64,000 nucleotides of DNA from an uncultured Prevotellaceae bacterium (GTDB lineage: Bacteria > Bacteroidota > Bacteroidia > Bacteroidales > Bacteroidaceae). How positions within the stretch are numbered: position 1 is the stretch's first letter; the number at the start of each line of letters is the position of its first letter. A model generated the notes under the pieces. It searched no databases. It had not been told where the DNA came from and saw nothing but the letters and a program-made list of their open reading frames with translations. The stretch covers positions 1 to 64,000 of the forward strand of contig ONDM01000013.1 in assembly GCA_900316585.1 (NCBI GenBank), given 5' to 3'. The translations under genes and the position numbers were made by a program. Of this stretch, positions 52,656 through 63,066 are shown piece after piece.

Positions 52656-54326
52656 ATGAGTAAGCAACGGTATCTATTGTTTCTGGCACTCCTCCTGTGT
52701 GTGCTGAGTATGGCAAATGCTTTGTCGTATAGGATGGGTACTGACGCTTATTCCCCAGACCAGCAGCCACCTCAGGATTCCATTATCTACCTGCTGCATT
52801 CAGATGTGCTGAGTTTCGACCAGAAAAAGAACCCCGATGCCCAGTTGCTGAAAGGAAATGTGGTTTTCCGCCATCATGGTGCTTTTATGTACTGCGACAG
52901 TGCCAACTACTATCAGGCCAGCAACTCGTTTGAGGCGTTTGACCATGTGAAGATGAAGCAAGGTGATACCCTGACATTGGTGGGCGACTATCTTTTCTAT
53001 GATGGAAATATGCAGCTTTGTGTCATACGCGGAAATGTAATCCTGACCCATCGCAAGACTCGCCTGCTGACCGACAGTCTGAACTATGATCGACTGTATG
53101 ACCTGGGTTATTTTATGGAAGGTGGAGTCCTGGAGGACGAAGAAAACGTGCTGACCTCAGATTGGGGAGAGTACAGTCCATCGACCAAAGAGGCACTTTT
53201 CAACTACAATGTGAAGTTGGTTAACCCCAATTTCACCTTGACCACCGATACCCTGCACTATAATACAGATACGGATATTGCACACTTCACCGGACCCTCC
53301 AATGTGGACAGCGACAATAACCACATTTATTCAGAATCGGGTTATTACAACACCAAGACTGAGGACGCGAACCTGGTACAGCGCAGTGTGCTGGTGAATC
53401 CGGAGCGTCGGCTGGTAGGTGACAGCGTGACCTACAACAAAGCCACTGGACAGGGTGAAGGATTCGGTAACGTCATCATCACCAACCTGAAAGACAAGAA
53501 TATGCTAGTGGGAGATTACTGCTACTACAATGATAGCACCGGTACGGCCCTTGCTACAGGAAGGGCAGTGGCCAAGGACTTCTCCCAGGAAGGGGCCGAC
53601 ACACTCTACATGCACGCAGACAGCCTGCGCATGTATTCCTACAACCTGGAAACGGACTCGCTCTACCGGGTGATACATGCATACCGTAAGGCACGCGTTT
53701 ACAGGACAGACATTCAGGCTGTTAGCGACTCCATCGTCTACAACCAGAAAGACTCTTGCCTGACGATGTACTTCATGCCTATCGTCTGGAACAATGACAT
53801 GCAGCTTACGGGAGAGCGCATCATGGTATGGAACAATGACAGCACCATCCGTCGGGCCCATGTGCAGAACCAGGCCATGTCGGTGGAACGGTTGGACTCC
53901 ATCCATTACAACCAGATAGCAGGAAAGGACATCTATGCCTATTTTGACGAAGAAGGCGAGATTAAACAGTCGGATGTGGTAGGCAATGTGGAATTTGCCT
54001 ATTACCCCTTGGAGAAAGACAGCACGCTGACTATGATGCATACAGGTACCTGTTCTGAACTCCGGTTCTATCTAAAGAACAGGAAGGTGGAACGCATCTG
54101 GGGAGGATCCTCCTTCAATGCTACGGGCTATCCGATAGAGATGATACCCGCCAACAAGATGCAGCTTCCCAACTTCAAGTGGATGGATTACATCCGTCCG
54201 AAGGACAAGGATGACATCTTCAACTGGAAAGAGAGAAGGAGTGAGGACGTGATGGAAGCCTTGCCGGAAAGGAAGGCACCAATGGTGAATTTGAAAGATA
54301 TAAAACCTAAAAGAGAAGGGAGGTAA
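52656..54326 (+). CDS. OstA-like (LptA/LptD-N family) protein
   Basis: A 556-residue exported protein with a signal peptide and repeated beta-jellyroll segments of the OstA/LptA type: LLKGNVVFRHHGAFMYCDSANYY, VIRGNVILTHRKTRLLTDSLNYD and similar repeats (SDSIVYNQKDS, AVSDSIVY). LptA-like repeats carry LPS across the periplasm; this long form is typical of Bacteroidetes and its exact role is not established. It lies between a SurA-like chaperone and a small membrane protein. Confidence 0.85.
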   Translation: MSKQRYLLFLALLLCVLSMANALSYRMGTDAYSPDQQPPQDSIIYLLHSDVLSFDQKKNPDAQLLKGNVVFRHHGAFMYCDSANYYQASNSFEAFDHVKMKQGDTLTLVGDYLFYDGNMQLCVIRGNVILTHRKTRLLTDSLNYDRLYDLGYFMEGGVLEDEENVLTSDWGEYSPSTKEALFNYNVKLVNPNFTLTTDTLHYNTDTDIAHFTGPSNVDSDNNHIYSESGYYNTKTEDANLVQRSVLVNPERRLVGDSVTYNKATGQGEGFGNVIITNLKDKNMLVGDYCYYNDSTGTALATGRAVAKDFSQEGADTLYMHADSLRMYSYNLETDSLYRVIHAYRKARVYRTDIQAVSDSIVYNQKDSCLTMYFMPIVWNNDMQLTGERIMVWNNDSTIRRAHVQNQAMSVERLDSIHYNQIAGKDIYAYFDEEGEIKQSDVVGNVEFAYYPLEKDSTLTMMHTGTCSELRFYLKNRKVERIWGGSSFNATGYPIEMIPANKMQLPNFKWMDYIRPKDKDDIFNWKERRSEDVMEALPERKAPMVNLKDIKPKREGR

Positions 54327-54328
54327 CT

Positions 54329-54640
54329 ATGGGTATGTTTTCAACCAGACAGCCCCGCCGTTTCAATCGTGCGCATATCTATTACGATGAGCGGAAGGAG
54401 AAGCTGAAGCGAATAGAAGAGAACGCAAAGCGTGAGTTGGGACTGCTCCCGGATGATGATGAGAGAGCTGCAGAAGCTAGGAAGGAACGCATTCATAATG
54501 CTATTATCAACAACACCAAGCACCTGAAACGTAGGGAAGAGCGTGGCGGAGACTCCATTTCCTACAAATGGCTCTTTGTGCTCATTTTCATATTGTTGTT
54601 CGTACTCCATTACCTCTATACAGGAAGTTTTCATTTCTAG
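54329..54640 (+). CDS. Small single-pass membrane protein of unknown function
   Basis: A 103-residue protein: a charged helical N-terminal part (about 1-75; RAHIYYDERKEKLKRIEENAKREL) and one C-terminal transmembrane helix (YKWLFVLIFILLFVLHYLY). ATG 54329 or 54335 could start it. It is packed between the OstA-like gene (2 bp) and mutL (3 bp) and is conserved in this position in Bacteroidetes as far as I know. Function is unknown. Confidence 0.75.
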   Translation: MGMFSTRQPRRFNRAHIYYDERKEKLKRIEENAKRELGLLPDDDERAAEARKERIHNAIINNTKHLKRREERGGDSISYKWLFVLIFILLFVLHYLYTGSFHF

Positions 54641-54643
54641 ACT

Positions 54644-56482
54644 ATGGCAGATATTGTCCGTTTATTGCCCGATCATGTGGCCAACCAGATAGCAGCAGGT
54701 GAAGTGATTCAGCGGCCAGCTTCAGTAGTGAAGGAGTTGGTAGAGAACTCATTGGATGCAGGAGCCACACACATTGATGTGCTGATTACTGATGCAGGAA
54801 AGACCTGTATACAGGTGATAGACAACGGCAAAGGCATGTCGGCCATGGATGCTCGTATGTCGTTTGAACGCCATGCCACATCCAAGATCAAAGATGCATC
54901 GGACTTGTTCAACCTTCATACCATGGGATTCCGTGGGGAAGCGTTGGCCTCCATTGCAGCAGTGGCCCAGGTAGAGCTGCGTACCCGTCAGGAAAGCGAT
55001 GAGCTGGGTGTATGCCTGACCATTGCCGGTTCCAAGTATACCGGACAGGAGCCCATAGCCTGTGATGTGGGCAGCAATTTTCAGGTGAAGAACTTGTTCT
55101 ACAATGTCCCTGCCCGACGGAAGTTCCTGAAATCGAATAGCACGGAACTCAACAATATCATTGCTGAGTTTGAACGCATTGTGCTGGTACATCCGGAAGT
55201 AGAGTTCACCTTCCATCACAATGGAACTGAAGTCTTCAATCTAGGTAAGGCCATTCTCCGTCAGCGTGTCTGTGATGTTTTCGGACATCGCATGAACCAA
55301 CAGTTGCTTCCGCTGGAAGTGGAAACCTCATTTGCCAAGATTACAGGCCTTGTAGGCAAGCCGGAAACCAGTAGGAAAAAAGGTGCCCAGCAGTACTTCT
55401 TTGTGAACGGACGCTTCATGAAGCACCCTTATTTCCACCGGGCCGTAATGGAAGCCTATGAGCATTTGATTCCCGATGGAGAACAGATTAGCTATTTCAT
55501 ATATTTTGAGGTAAACCCTCAGGAAATAGACGTAAATATACATCCAACCAAGACGGAAATCAAGTTTGAGAATGATACCAGTATTTGGCCGATTCTGGCG
55601 GCTGGCGTGAAAGAGAGCCTAGGCAAGTTCAATGCTGTGCCGACCATCGATTTTGATACGGTGGACAAACCCGATATGCCTGTCTTTCAGGGCGGGACTG
55701 CATCGAACAGTATGCCCGAAGTCCATTTTAATCCTTCTTTTAATCCCTTTGAACGGGAAAAACCCCTTTATAAAGGGCGCGAAGAGAAGAATTTGGAACA
55801 ATGGGAGAGTCTATATTCTCACGTGAGAAGAGAGGGCAGTGGACAGCCTTCACAGCACCCTAATCTCTTTGCTCAGGAAGGCATGCAGCCAGTGGATGAA
55901 CCAGAGCGGAAGAACACCGTTGTGGAGCAGATTTATCTGCAGCATAAAGGACGCTTTATCGTGACCTCTGTGAAGTCGGGACTGATGATAGTGGACCAGC
56001 ACCGTGCACATGTTCGCATTCTTTATGACATGTACCGCACACAGCTGAAGCAGCACAGTGGTTCTGCGCAAGGACTTCTGTTCCCGGAAATCCTGCAGTT
56101 CTCTCCTACAGAATGCAACATCTTGGAAGAACATCAGGAAGATTTCAAGTCCATCGGCTTCGATTTGGCAAACCTGGGAGGTGGCAGCTATTCCGTGAAT
56201 GGGATTCCAGCAGGGGCAGAAGGGGTGGACGTGAATGCTCTGCTGCATGATATGGTATCGCTTTCGGCTGATGGACATGCAAAGCCAGGTGAAGAACTCC
56301 AACACCACATGGCCTTGTCGCTGGCTCAGTTTGCAGCCATACCTGTAGGACAGGTATTGGGACAGGCTGAGATGCAGGATCTGATAGGTCGCCTTTTGGC
56401 CCTTCCGACCCCTGCTTATACACCAGACGGAAAACAAGTCTTGAGAGTGCTCTCGGAAGAGGACACAGAGAAAATGTTTTAG
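54644..56482 (+). CDS. mutL: DNA mismatch repair protein MutL
   Basis: A 612-residue GHKL ATPase. N-terminal motifs: [27 protein letters not shown] and [11 protein letters not shown]. The C-terminal dimerisation domain is present, with [14 protein letters not shown] do not see the DQHAx2Ex4E endonuclease motif in canonical form (here [12 protein letters not shown]), so nuclease activity is uncertain. Confidence 0.95.
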   Translation: MADIVRLLPDHVANQIAAGEVIQRPASVVKELVENSLDAGATHIDVLITDAGKTCIQVIDNGKGMSAMDARMSFERHATSKIKDASDLFNLHTMGFRGEALASIAAVAQVELRTRQESDELGVCLTIAGSKYTGQEPIACDVGSNFQVKNLFYNVPARRKFLKSNSTELNNIIAEFERIVLVHPEVEFTFHHNGTEVFNLGKAILRQRVCDVFGHRMNQQLLPLEVETSFAKITGLVGKPETSRKKGAQQYFFVNGRFMKHPYFHRAVMEAYEHLIPDGEQISYFIYFEVNPQEIDVNIHPTKTEIKFENDTSIWPILAAGVKESLGKFNAVPTIDFDTVDKPDMPVFQGGTASNSMPEVHFNPSFNPFEREKPLYKGREEKNLEQWESLYSHVRREGSGQPSQHPNLFAQEGMQPVDEPERKNTVVEQIYLQHKGRFIVTSVKSGLMIVDQHRAHVRILYDMYRTQLKQHSGSAQGLLFPEILQFSPTECNILEEHQEDFKSIGFDLANLGGGSYSVNGIPAGAEGVDVNALLHDMVSLSADGHAKPGEELQHHMALSLAQFAAIPVGQVLGQAEMQDLIGRLLALPTPAYTPDGKQVLRVLSEEDTEKMF

Positions 56483-56508
56483 GTAAAAACGAAAAAAATA
56501 GCAATAAA

Positions 56509-56540
56509 GTTTGCGAGTAATGATTTTTGTCTTATCTTTG
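56509..56540 (+). promoter_or_regulatory. Promoter of tRNA-Val
   Basis: TTTG (56509-56512) and TATCTTTG (56533-56540) are 20 bp apart, a full consensus; the mature tRNA starts 31 bp later. Confidence 0.8.
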
Positions 56541-56571
56541 CACCCGCATTCGAAACAAAAACGGATTGCAA

Positions 56572-56646
56572 GGGCGTTTAGCTCAGCTGGTTCAGAGCAT
56601 CTGCCTTACAAGCAGAGGGTCGGCGGTTCGAATCCGTCAACGCCCA
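56572..56646 (+). tRNA. tRNA-Val (anticodon TAC)
   Basis: GGGCGTT and AACGCCC form the acceptor stem; the D-arm has TTAGCTCAGCTGGTTCAGAGC, the anticodon loop is CTTACAA with anticodon TAC, and the T-arm is CGGCGGTTCGAATCCGTC-type (GGTTCGAATCC). The discriminator is A and the CCA end is not encoded. It has its own promoter and terminator. Confidence 0.95.
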
Positions 56647-56648
56647 CG

Positions 56649-56680
56649 AAGGAGTTCTACTGAGAACTCCTTTTTTTTGT
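56649..56680 (+). terminator. Terminator after tRNA-Val
   Basis: AAGGAGTTCT-ACTG-AGAACTCCTTTTTTTT is a perfect 10-bp stem with a T-run. Confidence 0.93.
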
Positions 56681-56708
56681 TCTTCCCTAAGTTTTTACTT
56701 TGTAAACC

Positions 56709-56738
56709 TTGCCAATTCAATAAAATGCTGTAAATTTG
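56709..56738 (+). promoter_or_regulatory. Promoter of purB
   Basis: TTG (56709-56711) and TAAATTTG (56731-56738) are 19 bp apart; ATG 56766 follows after a leader of about 20 nt. Confidence 0.7.
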
Positions 56739-56765
56739 CAGTCTAATTAGGTGTTTAAAATAGGT

Positions 56766-58112
56766 ATGGAATTAAATTTGCTTACTGCCATTTCTCCAAT
56801 TGATGGCCGTTATAGAGGAAAAACAGAGGAACTAGCTTCATATTTTTCAGAATATGCACTTATCCGATACAGAGTTCGTGTAGAGATAGAGTATTTCATT
56901 ACATTATGTGAACTACCGTTGCCACAGTTGAAGAGTTTCAACCGTGAATTGTTCCCATGTCTGCGTGCTGTTTATCAGAATTTCTCCTTGGAGGATGCGC
57001 AACGCGTGAAAGACATAGAGAAGGTGACCAACCACGACGTGAAGGCCGTGGAGTATTTTATCAAGGAAGAGTTCGACAAGATAGGCGGACTGGAGGATTA
57101 CAAGGAATTCATTCATTTCGGCCTTACTTCACAGGATATCAACAACACCTCCATTCCATTGTCTATCAAGGAAGCGCTGACAAACGTGTATTACCCACAG
57201 ATTCAGCAGTTGATAGACCAGTTGGAAGCTTTTGCTGAAGAGTGGAAGGACATACCTATGTTGGCCAAGACACATGGTCAGCCAGCCTCTCCAACTCGTC
57301 TGGGCAAGGAAATCAAAGTGTTTGCCTATCGCCTGGAGCATCAGTTGGAGACTTTGAAAGCCATTCCTGTGACTGCCAAGTTCGGTGGAGCAACCGGAAA
57401 CTTCAATGCACACCATATAGCCTATCCAGCCTATGACTGGAAGGAATTTGGCACCAGATTTGTAAATGAGAAGTTGGGTCTGCAGCGTGAGCAATACACC
57501 ACCCAGATTTCCAATTATGACTTTTTGGGAGCACTTTTCGACAACCTGAAGCGTATCAACACCATCATGATAGACATGAACCGCGATTTCTGGCAGTACA
57601 TCTCCATGGAGTACTTCAAGCAGAAGATCAAGGCAGGTGAGGTAGGCTCCAGTGCTATGCCACACAAGGTAAACCCGATAGATTATGAGAATGCAGAAGG
57701 TAACCTGGGCATTGCCAATGCCATATTGGAGCACCTGAGCTCCAAGCTGCCGGTGAGCCGTCTGCAGCGTGACCTGACCGACTCTACGGTACTACGTAAC
57801 GTAGGAGTGCCAATGGGTCATATCATCATTGCCATTCAGAGCACCCTGAAGGGATTCAGCAAGCTGCTTCTGAATGAGTCGGCCATCAGCCGGGATCTGG
57901 ACAACTGCTGGAGTGTAGTGGCTGAGGCTATTCAGACCATTCTGCGTCGTGAGGCATATCCACACCCTTATGAGGCGCTGAAGGCTCTGACAAGAACAAA
58001 CGAAGGTATCAGCGAGAAGACTATTAAGGATTTCATTGAGACACTGAATGTATCTGAGGATGTGAAAGAAGAATTGAGAAAGATTACACCTCATTCCTAT
58101 ACAGGACTTTAA
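56766..58112 (+). CDS. purB: Adenylosuccinate lyase
   Basis: A 448-residue lyase of the fumarase/aspartase superfamily that cleaves SAICAR and adenylosuccinate in purine synthesis. The signature SSAMPHKVNPIDYENAEGN is intact, HFGLTSQDINNT and KTHGQPASPT provide active-site residues. ATG 56766 is chosen over an upstream start because the conserved N-terminus MELNLLTAISPIDGRY begins there. Confidence 0.95.
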   Translation: MELNLLTAISPIDGRYRGKTEELASYFSEYALIRYRVRVEIEYFITLCELPLPQLKSFNRELFPCLRAVYQNFSLEDAQRVKDIEKVTNHDVKAVEYFIKEEFDKIGGLEDYKEFIHFGLTSQDINNTSIPLSIKEALTNVYYPQIQQLIDQLEAFAEEWKDIPMLAKTHGQPASPTRLGKEIKVFAYRLEHQLETLKAIPVTAKFGGATGNFNAHHIAYPAYDWKEFGTRFVNEKLGLQREQYTTQISNYDFLGALFDNLKRINTIMIDMNRDFWQYISMEYFKQKIKAGEVGSSAMPHKVNPIDYENAEGNLGIANAILEHLSSKLPVSRLQRDLTDSTVLRNVGVPMGHIIIAIQSTLKGFSKLLLNESAISRDLDNCWSVVAEAIQTILRREAYPHPYEALKALTRTNEGISEKTIKDFIETLNVSEDVKEELRKITPHSYTGL

Positions 58113-58174
58113 TTTTAAACAGGACAGGGCCGTGAGGTCATGTCTATTATTAACAACTAAATATATATTTACTC

Positions 58175-59542
58175 ATGAGTACAGAAAATGAGAACTGGGA
58201 TGGTTCTAATGTAGAAAACACAGAAAAGGAAACCACCAACCAAGAAGGTTACAAAACTTTCAATCGAGAAAACAGAAGTTACAATGGCGGTGGATATCAA
58301 CGCCAGGGTGCTCGTCCAAGACAGCGTATCAGCTCTGGACGTTCTTACAATGCAAACGGCTCACAGACCCGTTCATTCCGTCCAAGCTCTTTCAACACAG
58401 AAAGTAGTGAGCAGGGTGAAGGACAGCGTGAGTATCGTCCACGCTACAACAATGAAGGCGGCTACCAGCCTCGTCAGGGTGGTTATCAGCCTCGTCAGGG
58501 CGGTTACCAGCAGAGAGGCGGCTATCAGCCCCGTCAGGGTGGTTACCAGCAGAGAGGTGGCTTCCAGCCTCGTCAGGGCGGTTATCAGCAGCGTGAGGGT
58601 GGTGAAGGCTATCAGCCCCGTCAGGGTGGCTACCAGCAGAGAGGTGGTTACGGCCGTCCACAGCAGGGTGGTTATCAGCAGAGAGGCGGCTATGGTCGTC
58701 CACAGCAAGGTGGCTTCCAGCGCGGTGGCTTCCAGCAGCGTCCACGTACTGCCGATTACAATCCAAATGCAAAGTACAGCAGAAAGAAACAGTTGGAGTA
58801 CCATGACGCACTCCTGGATCCAGATGCACCAATCCGCTTGAACAAATTCCTGGCTAATGCAGGTATCTGCAGCCGTCGTGAGGCAGATGAGTTCATTGCA
58901 GCAGGTGTAGTCAGCGTGAACGGAGAGATTGTGACTGAATTGGGTACCAAGGTGAAGCCAACCGATGAGGTGAAGTTCCATGACCAGCCAGTAAAGCTGG
59001 AGCACAAGGTTTATGTGCTGCTGAACAAGCCAAAAGGCTATGTGACCACGATGGATGACCCACAGGACCGCAAGACTGTGATGCAGCTGGTGGCTCGTGC
59101 CTGCAAGGAACGTATTTTCCCTGTAGGACGTCTGGACCGCAACACCACTGGTGTATTGCTGTTCACCAACGATGGTGACCTGACTTCCAAGCTGACACAT
59201 CCAAAGTTCATGAAGAAGAAGGTATATCACGTGACCTTGGACCGCAATGTAGCACACAGCGATTTGGAGCAGATAGCAGCAGGTGTTACATTGGAAGATG
59301 GTGAGGTACATGCAGATGCTATCTCTTATGCAAGTGAGACCGACAAGTCTCAGGTAGGCATTGAGATTCACAGTGGAAAGAATCGTATTGTTCGCCGTAT
59401 CTTTGAACATTTAGGATATAGAGTAGAAAAGCTAGACCGTGTACTGTTTGCAGGCCTGACCAAGAAGAACTTGCGCCGTGGTGAGTGGCGCTATCTTACT
59501 GAGCAGGAAGTGAACATGCTTCGCATGGGTGCTTTTGAATAA
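58175..59542 (+). CDS. rRNA pseudouridine synthase (RluB/RsuA family) with Gln/Gly/Arg-rich N-terminus
   Basis: A 455-residue protein. The first ~200 residues are low-complexity: about 14 repeats of GGYQPRQ/GGYQQR/GGYGRPQQ type (DNA 58458-58740). The enzyme part follows: S4 RNA-binding domain (IRLNKFLANAGICSRREADEFI) and the RluB/RsuA catalytic domain, with catalytic Asp in VGRLDRNTTGVLLFTNDGDL. It converts uridine to pseudouridine in rRNA; the target site is not predictable here. The extension, like RGG-type RNA-binding tails, is common in Bacteroidetes homologues as I recall, but its function is unknown. Confidence 0.9.
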   Translation: MSTENENWDGSNVENTEKETTNQEGYKTFNRENRSYNGGGYQRQGARPRQRISSGRSYNANGSQTRSFRPSSFNTESSEQGEGQREYRPRYNNEGGYQPRQGGYQPRQGGYQQRGGYQPRQGGYQQRGGFQPRQGGYQQREGGEGYQPRQGGYQQRGGYGRPQQGGYQQRGGYGRPQQGGFQRGGFQQRPRTADYNPNAKYSRKKQLEYHDALLDPDAPIRLNKFLANAGICSRREADEFIAAGVVSVNGEIVTELGTKVKPTDEVKFHDQPVKLEHKVYVLLNKPKGYVTTMDDPQDRKTVMQLVARACKERIFPVGRLDRNTTGVLLFTNDGDLTSKLTHPKFMKKKVYHVTLDRNVAHSDLEQIAAGVTLEDGEVHADAISYASETDKSQVGIEIHSGKNRIVRRIFEHLGYRVEKLDRVLFAGLTKKNLRRGEWRYLTEQEVNMLRMGAFE

Positions 59543-59569
59543 GCATAACAAAAACAGAGAGATATTTAT

Positions 59570-61000
59570 ATGGAAAAAATCCGTAGAACAAAGGTCACTG
59601 ATGTGCTGAAGCGTACTGACTTCGGCGCAACAGTGAACGTGAAGGGATGGGTCCGCAGCAAGCGCGGAAGCAAAGGTATCTTCTTCATTGCACTGAATGA
59701 TGGAAGCACCATCAAGAATGTGCAGATTGTAGGAGAAGATCAGAATTTCGATGAATCAGTCGTCAAGTTGATTACCACTGGTGCCTGCATCAGTGTGAAC
59801 GGTATCCTGGTAGAGAGTCCTGCAGCTGGTCAGGCCAGTGAGATTCAGGCCAAGGAGATAGAGATTCTGGGTGCTTGTGACAACAGCTATCCACTTCAGA
59901 AGAAGGGAGCCAGCTGGGAGTATCTTCGTACCGTAGCCCATCTTCGTCCACGTACCAATACTTTTGGTGCCGTGTTCCGTATCCGCCATAATATGGCCAT
60001 GGCTATTCACAGCTACTTCCATCAGAAGGGCTTCTTCTATTTCCACACTCCACTGATTACTGCAAGTGACTGTGAGGGGGCTGGTCAGATGTTTCAGGTG
60101 ACCACCAAGAACCTGTATGACCTGAAGAAGGATGAGAACGGCCAGATTATCTATGACGATGATTTCTTCGGCAAGCAGACCTCACTGACTGTTTCCGGTC
60201 AGCTGGAAGGTGAGTTGGCAGCCACTTCACTGGGTGCTATCTATACCTTTGGCCCTACTTTCCGTGCAGAGAACAGTAACACCCCTCGTCACTTGGCAGA
60301 GTTCTGGATGGTGGAGCCTGAGGTTGCCTTTATAGACCTAGATGATCTGATGGATCTGGAGGAAGATTTCATCAAGTACTGTGTGAAATGGGCATTGGAC
60401 AACTGCAAGGAAGACTTGGAGTTCCTGAACAAGATGGTGGACAAGGGTCTGATAGAGCGCCTGCAGGGTATCATTGACACCGAGTTCGTACGCCTGTCTT
60501 ATACTGAGGGTATAGAGATTCTTCAGGAGGCCATGAAGAATGGCAAGAAGTTTGAATTCCCATGCAACTGGGGTGACGATTTGGCATCGGAGCATGAGCG
60601 TTACCTGGTAGAGGAACACTTCAAGAAGCCAGTTATCATGACTCACTATCCAAAGTCGATCAAGGCCTTCTACATGAAGATAGACGATGAGAAGCCGGTT
60701 TTGAACGGTCAGGAGATGGAAGAGACCGTACAGGGTACCGATGTGCTGTTCCCACAGATTGGTGAGATTATTGGCGGTTCAGTCCGTGAGGAGAACTACG
60801 ACAAACTGCTGGGTGAGATAGAGCGCCGTGAAGTTCCTATGAAGGATATGTGGTGGTATTTGGATACCCGTAAATATGGAACCTGTCCTCATGGTGGTTT
60901 CGGCTTGGGTTTCGAGCGTCTGATTTTGTTCGTAACCGGAATGCAGAACATCCGTGACGTGATTCCATTCCCACGTACTCCGGGACACGCAGATTTCTGA
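59570..61000 (+). CDS. asnS: Asparaginyl-tRNA synthetase
   Basis: A 476-residue class IIb synthetase: N-terminal OB-fold anticodon-binding domain ([25 protein letters not shown]), motif 2 region [21 protein letters not shown], and motif 3 [27 protein letters not shown]. Motif content is typical of AsnRS rather than AspRS. A terminator follows. Confidence 0.95.
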   Translation: MEKIRRTKVTDVLKRTDFGATVNVKGWVRSKRGSKGIFFIALNDGSTIKNVQIVGEDQNFDESVVKLITTGACISVNGILVESPAAGQASEIQAKEIEILGACDNSYPLQKKGASWEYLRTVAHLRPRTNTFGAVFRIRHNMAMAIHSYFHQKGFFYFHTPLITASDCEGAGQMFQVTTKNLYDLKKDENGQIIYDDDFFGKQTSLTVSGQLEGELAATSLGAIYTFGPTFRAENSNTPRHLAEFWMVEPEVAFIDLDDLMDLEEDFIKYCVKWALDNCKEDLEFLNKMVDKGLIERLQGIIDTEFVRLSYTEGIEILQEAMKNGKKFEFPCNWGDDLASEHERYLVEEHFKKPVIMTHYPKSIKAFYMKIDDEKPVLNGQEMEETVQGTDVLFPQIGEIIGGSVREENYDKLLGEIERREVPMKDMWWYLDTRKYGTCPHGGFGLGFERLILFVTGMQNIRDVIPFPRTPGHADF

Positions 61001-61016
61001 TTTCCAAGATGAGAAT

Positions 61017-61062
61017 AAAAAAATGCCTGAATTGATTTTTGTTCAATCAGGCATTTTTTATT
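61017..61062. terminator. Terminator between asnS and the minus-strand hydrolase
   Basis: AAAAAATGCCTGAATTGA and TCAATCAGGCATTTTTT form a long stem with a one-base bulge and A/T tracts on both sides, suitable for both strands. Confidence 0.88.
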
Positions 61063-61096
61063 GAGTAATTTTAATTATTAAGGTAAAAAGTTTTTT

Positions 61097-62938
61097 TTAT
61101 TTCTTACCTGCAGCCCTATTCTGGGCGATGACCCGGAAGATGTTTCCACTCCAGATTTTAGCCAAATCTTTTTCAGAGTAACCTTTCTCCAACAGTTTCT
61201 CTGTGATACGGATCATATCATTGGCACCCCTCAAACCTAGGACACCGCCGCCACCGTCGAAGTCGCTGCCGATACCTACATGGTCTATGCCAGCCACCTT
61301 GACACAATGGTCGATATGCTCAATGACATCATCTATATCTGTCTTCTCCGGGTCTGGAGACATGTAGCGTGCAAAGATGCAGATTTGGATGACACCTCCG
61401 TTGTTGGCCAGTGCACGGAGCTGTTCATCGGTTAGGTTGCGGTCGTGGAAGAACACATCCTTGGCACCACTATGGGAACAGATGACAGGCAGTTTGCTGA
61501 GCTTCATGACATCCCAGAATGTTCCCATGCTAGTATGGCTTAAATCGATAGTCATACCAACTCTGTTCATCTCCTTCACTACTTTCTTTCCGAAATCCGT
61601 AAGCCCCTTGTTCTCATCAATTGTGTGTGTGGAGCTGTTGCAGATGTGGTTGTCATAGCTGTGGCAGAGCGTAATGTAGTTCACACCTTGATCATAGTAT
61701 TTTTTGATGTTGGAAAGGTCATTTCCGATGCCATATCCATTCTCAATACCGATGAGGAAAGCTAGTTTGCCTTCATTTTTCAGTCGGAAGGCATCATCCC
61801 CAGTAATGGCCAGCCCACAAAGGTCAGGATATTTGGCCACTTCCTCATGAATGCTATTCAGGATATCCTGACACTTCTGTGCGGCAGCCTTCATGGATGC
61901 ATCGTCCAGTTCCTTTTGCGACAAGAATGCAGCCAGGAACTGAGCATCGAGGTGGCCCTCCTTCATTTTCTGGATACTAACCTGCTGACGATCGTTCCGT
62001 GTAAGCAGCGAGCCTCCTCTTGAGAACCGCATAGGTGTATCGCAGTGAGTGTCGACCGACAGAATTTTGTTATGAATGTCTTTTGCCTTCTTGTACAGAT
62101 TTGCCTGCTGAATCAGGTGCTGGAAGAAGTGCAGGTGAGTGGTGTCACCGATAGCAGTGTTTGACTCTGGGTGGAACTGCACCGCAAAGATTTGGCGGAT
62201 AGGGTAGGCCTCAATAGCCTCTGGGATACTATCTGGACTCCAGGCTGTGATTCTCATTCCCGGGGCCAGTTTCTCAATACCCTGATGATGGCGGCTGTTC
62301 ACCCCATAGCTACTGGCCCCCAGCATTTTTTCCACCAGAGAACCTGGAACTGTAGTAATTTCATGAGCTGGTCCAGGTCCCTGACCAAACACCCCATGCT
62401 TGATGGTGGTATCTGCCCTTTCGGAAGGGATATCCTGAATGAGTGTCCCCCCTAATGCTACATTGATGATTTGAAGTCCACGGCACACCCCGAAGATAGG
62501 GATGTTACGATCTGATGCCTTCTTGATAAGTGCTAATTCAAAGTAATCGCGATCCTCATCTACTTTGCCCAAGTTCTCACTAGGTTCCTCATTATACCAG
62601 GCAGGAGCTACATCCTCGCCACCCGTCATCATCAGTCCGTCCAGACCATTGAGCATGTCGTCGATAAGGGAAATGTCCTTCGTTTCTGGAAGCAGTACCG
62701 GGATACCTCCAGCAAACTCAATGCTACGTGCGCTGTTATTCCGCAATGAGCTGCCGCAGCTAATGCCGATGACTGGTTTCTGGGTAGTCTTCACCTCGGT
62801 GCCAGCATCCAGTTTTTGGTAGTATTCCTTCATTTGAGGACCATATATCTCTGTTTGCTGACGGTTTTGCGCCAAGACCGGCTGAGCCATCAAAGTGAGT
62901 GAGGCGCTCAGCAAAAATGAATGGATTTTTCTCATCAT
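61097..62938 (-). CDS. Secreted fusion of class-I glutamine amidotransferase-like (peptidase C26) and membrane dipeptidase (peptidase M19)
   Basis: A 613-residue two-domain protein with a signal peptide (MMRKIHSFLLSASLTLMAQPVLA). The first domain (about 45-285) is PuuD/C26-like: GVCRGLQIINVALGG with the nucleophile Cys and FAVQFHPES with the His-x-Glu. The second (about 295-610) is M19/renal dipeptidase-like: SVDTHCDTPMRF metal-binding HxD, ICSHSGAKD, and GIGSDFDGGGG. Both act on gamma-glutamyl or dipeptide substrates, so the fusion may process peptides in two steps. I start at ATG 62938; an in-frame ATG at 62986 lies upstream of the -7 element. Confidence 0.87.
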   Translation of the reverse strand: MMRKIHSFLLSASLTLMAQPVLAQNRQQTEIYGPQMKEYYQKLDAGTEVKTTQKPVIGISCGSSLRNNSARSIEFAGGIPVLLPETKDISLIDDMLNGLDGLMMTGGEDVAPAWYNEEPSENLGKVDEDRDYFELALIKKASDRNIPIFGVCRGLQIINVALGGTLIQDIPSERADTTIKHGVFGQGPGPAHEITTVPGSLVEKMLGASSYGVNSRHHQGIEKLAPGMRITAWSPDSIPEAIEAYPIRQIFAVQFHPESNTAIGDTTHLHFFQHLIQQANLYKKAKDIHNKILSVDTHCDTPMRFSRGGSLLTRNDRQQVSIQKMKEGHLDAQFLAAFLSQKELDDASMKAAAQKCQDILNSIHEEVAKYPDLCGLAITGDDAFRLKNEGKLAFLIGIENGYGIGNDLSNIKKYYDQGVNYITLCHSYDNHICNSSTHTIDENKGLTDFGKKVVKEMNRVGMTIDLSHTSMGTFWDVMKLSKLPVICSHSGAKDVFFHDRNLTDEQLRALANNGGVIQICIFARYMSPDPEKTDIDDVIEHIDHCVKVAGIDHVGIGSDFDGGGGVLGLRGANDMIRITEKLLEKGYSEKDLAKIWSGNIFRVIAQNRAAGKK

Positions 62939-62973
62939 GTAAATTATTATCAGTTCAAACGCTATACTGCGTG

Positions 62974-62981
62974 CAAAAATA
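62974..62981 (-). promoter_or_regulatory. -7 element of the C26-M19 gene
   Basis: TATTTTTG followed by CACGC on the minus strand; transcription near 62967 fixes the start codon at 62938 or 62935. Confidence 0.6.
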
Positions 62982-63066
62982 AACATTTTCTTTTAAATCC
63001 GCGACATTTTATCAGGAAAATAAAGAAATGTAGAAATGGGGAAGAATATCAGTCTTCTTAAGTCTC

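Noticed and set aside
58373..59410. Minus-strand frame of 345 residues opposite the pseudouridine synthase
   Set aside because: It reads the repeats and the catalytic domain in antisense; composition is unlike a real protein.
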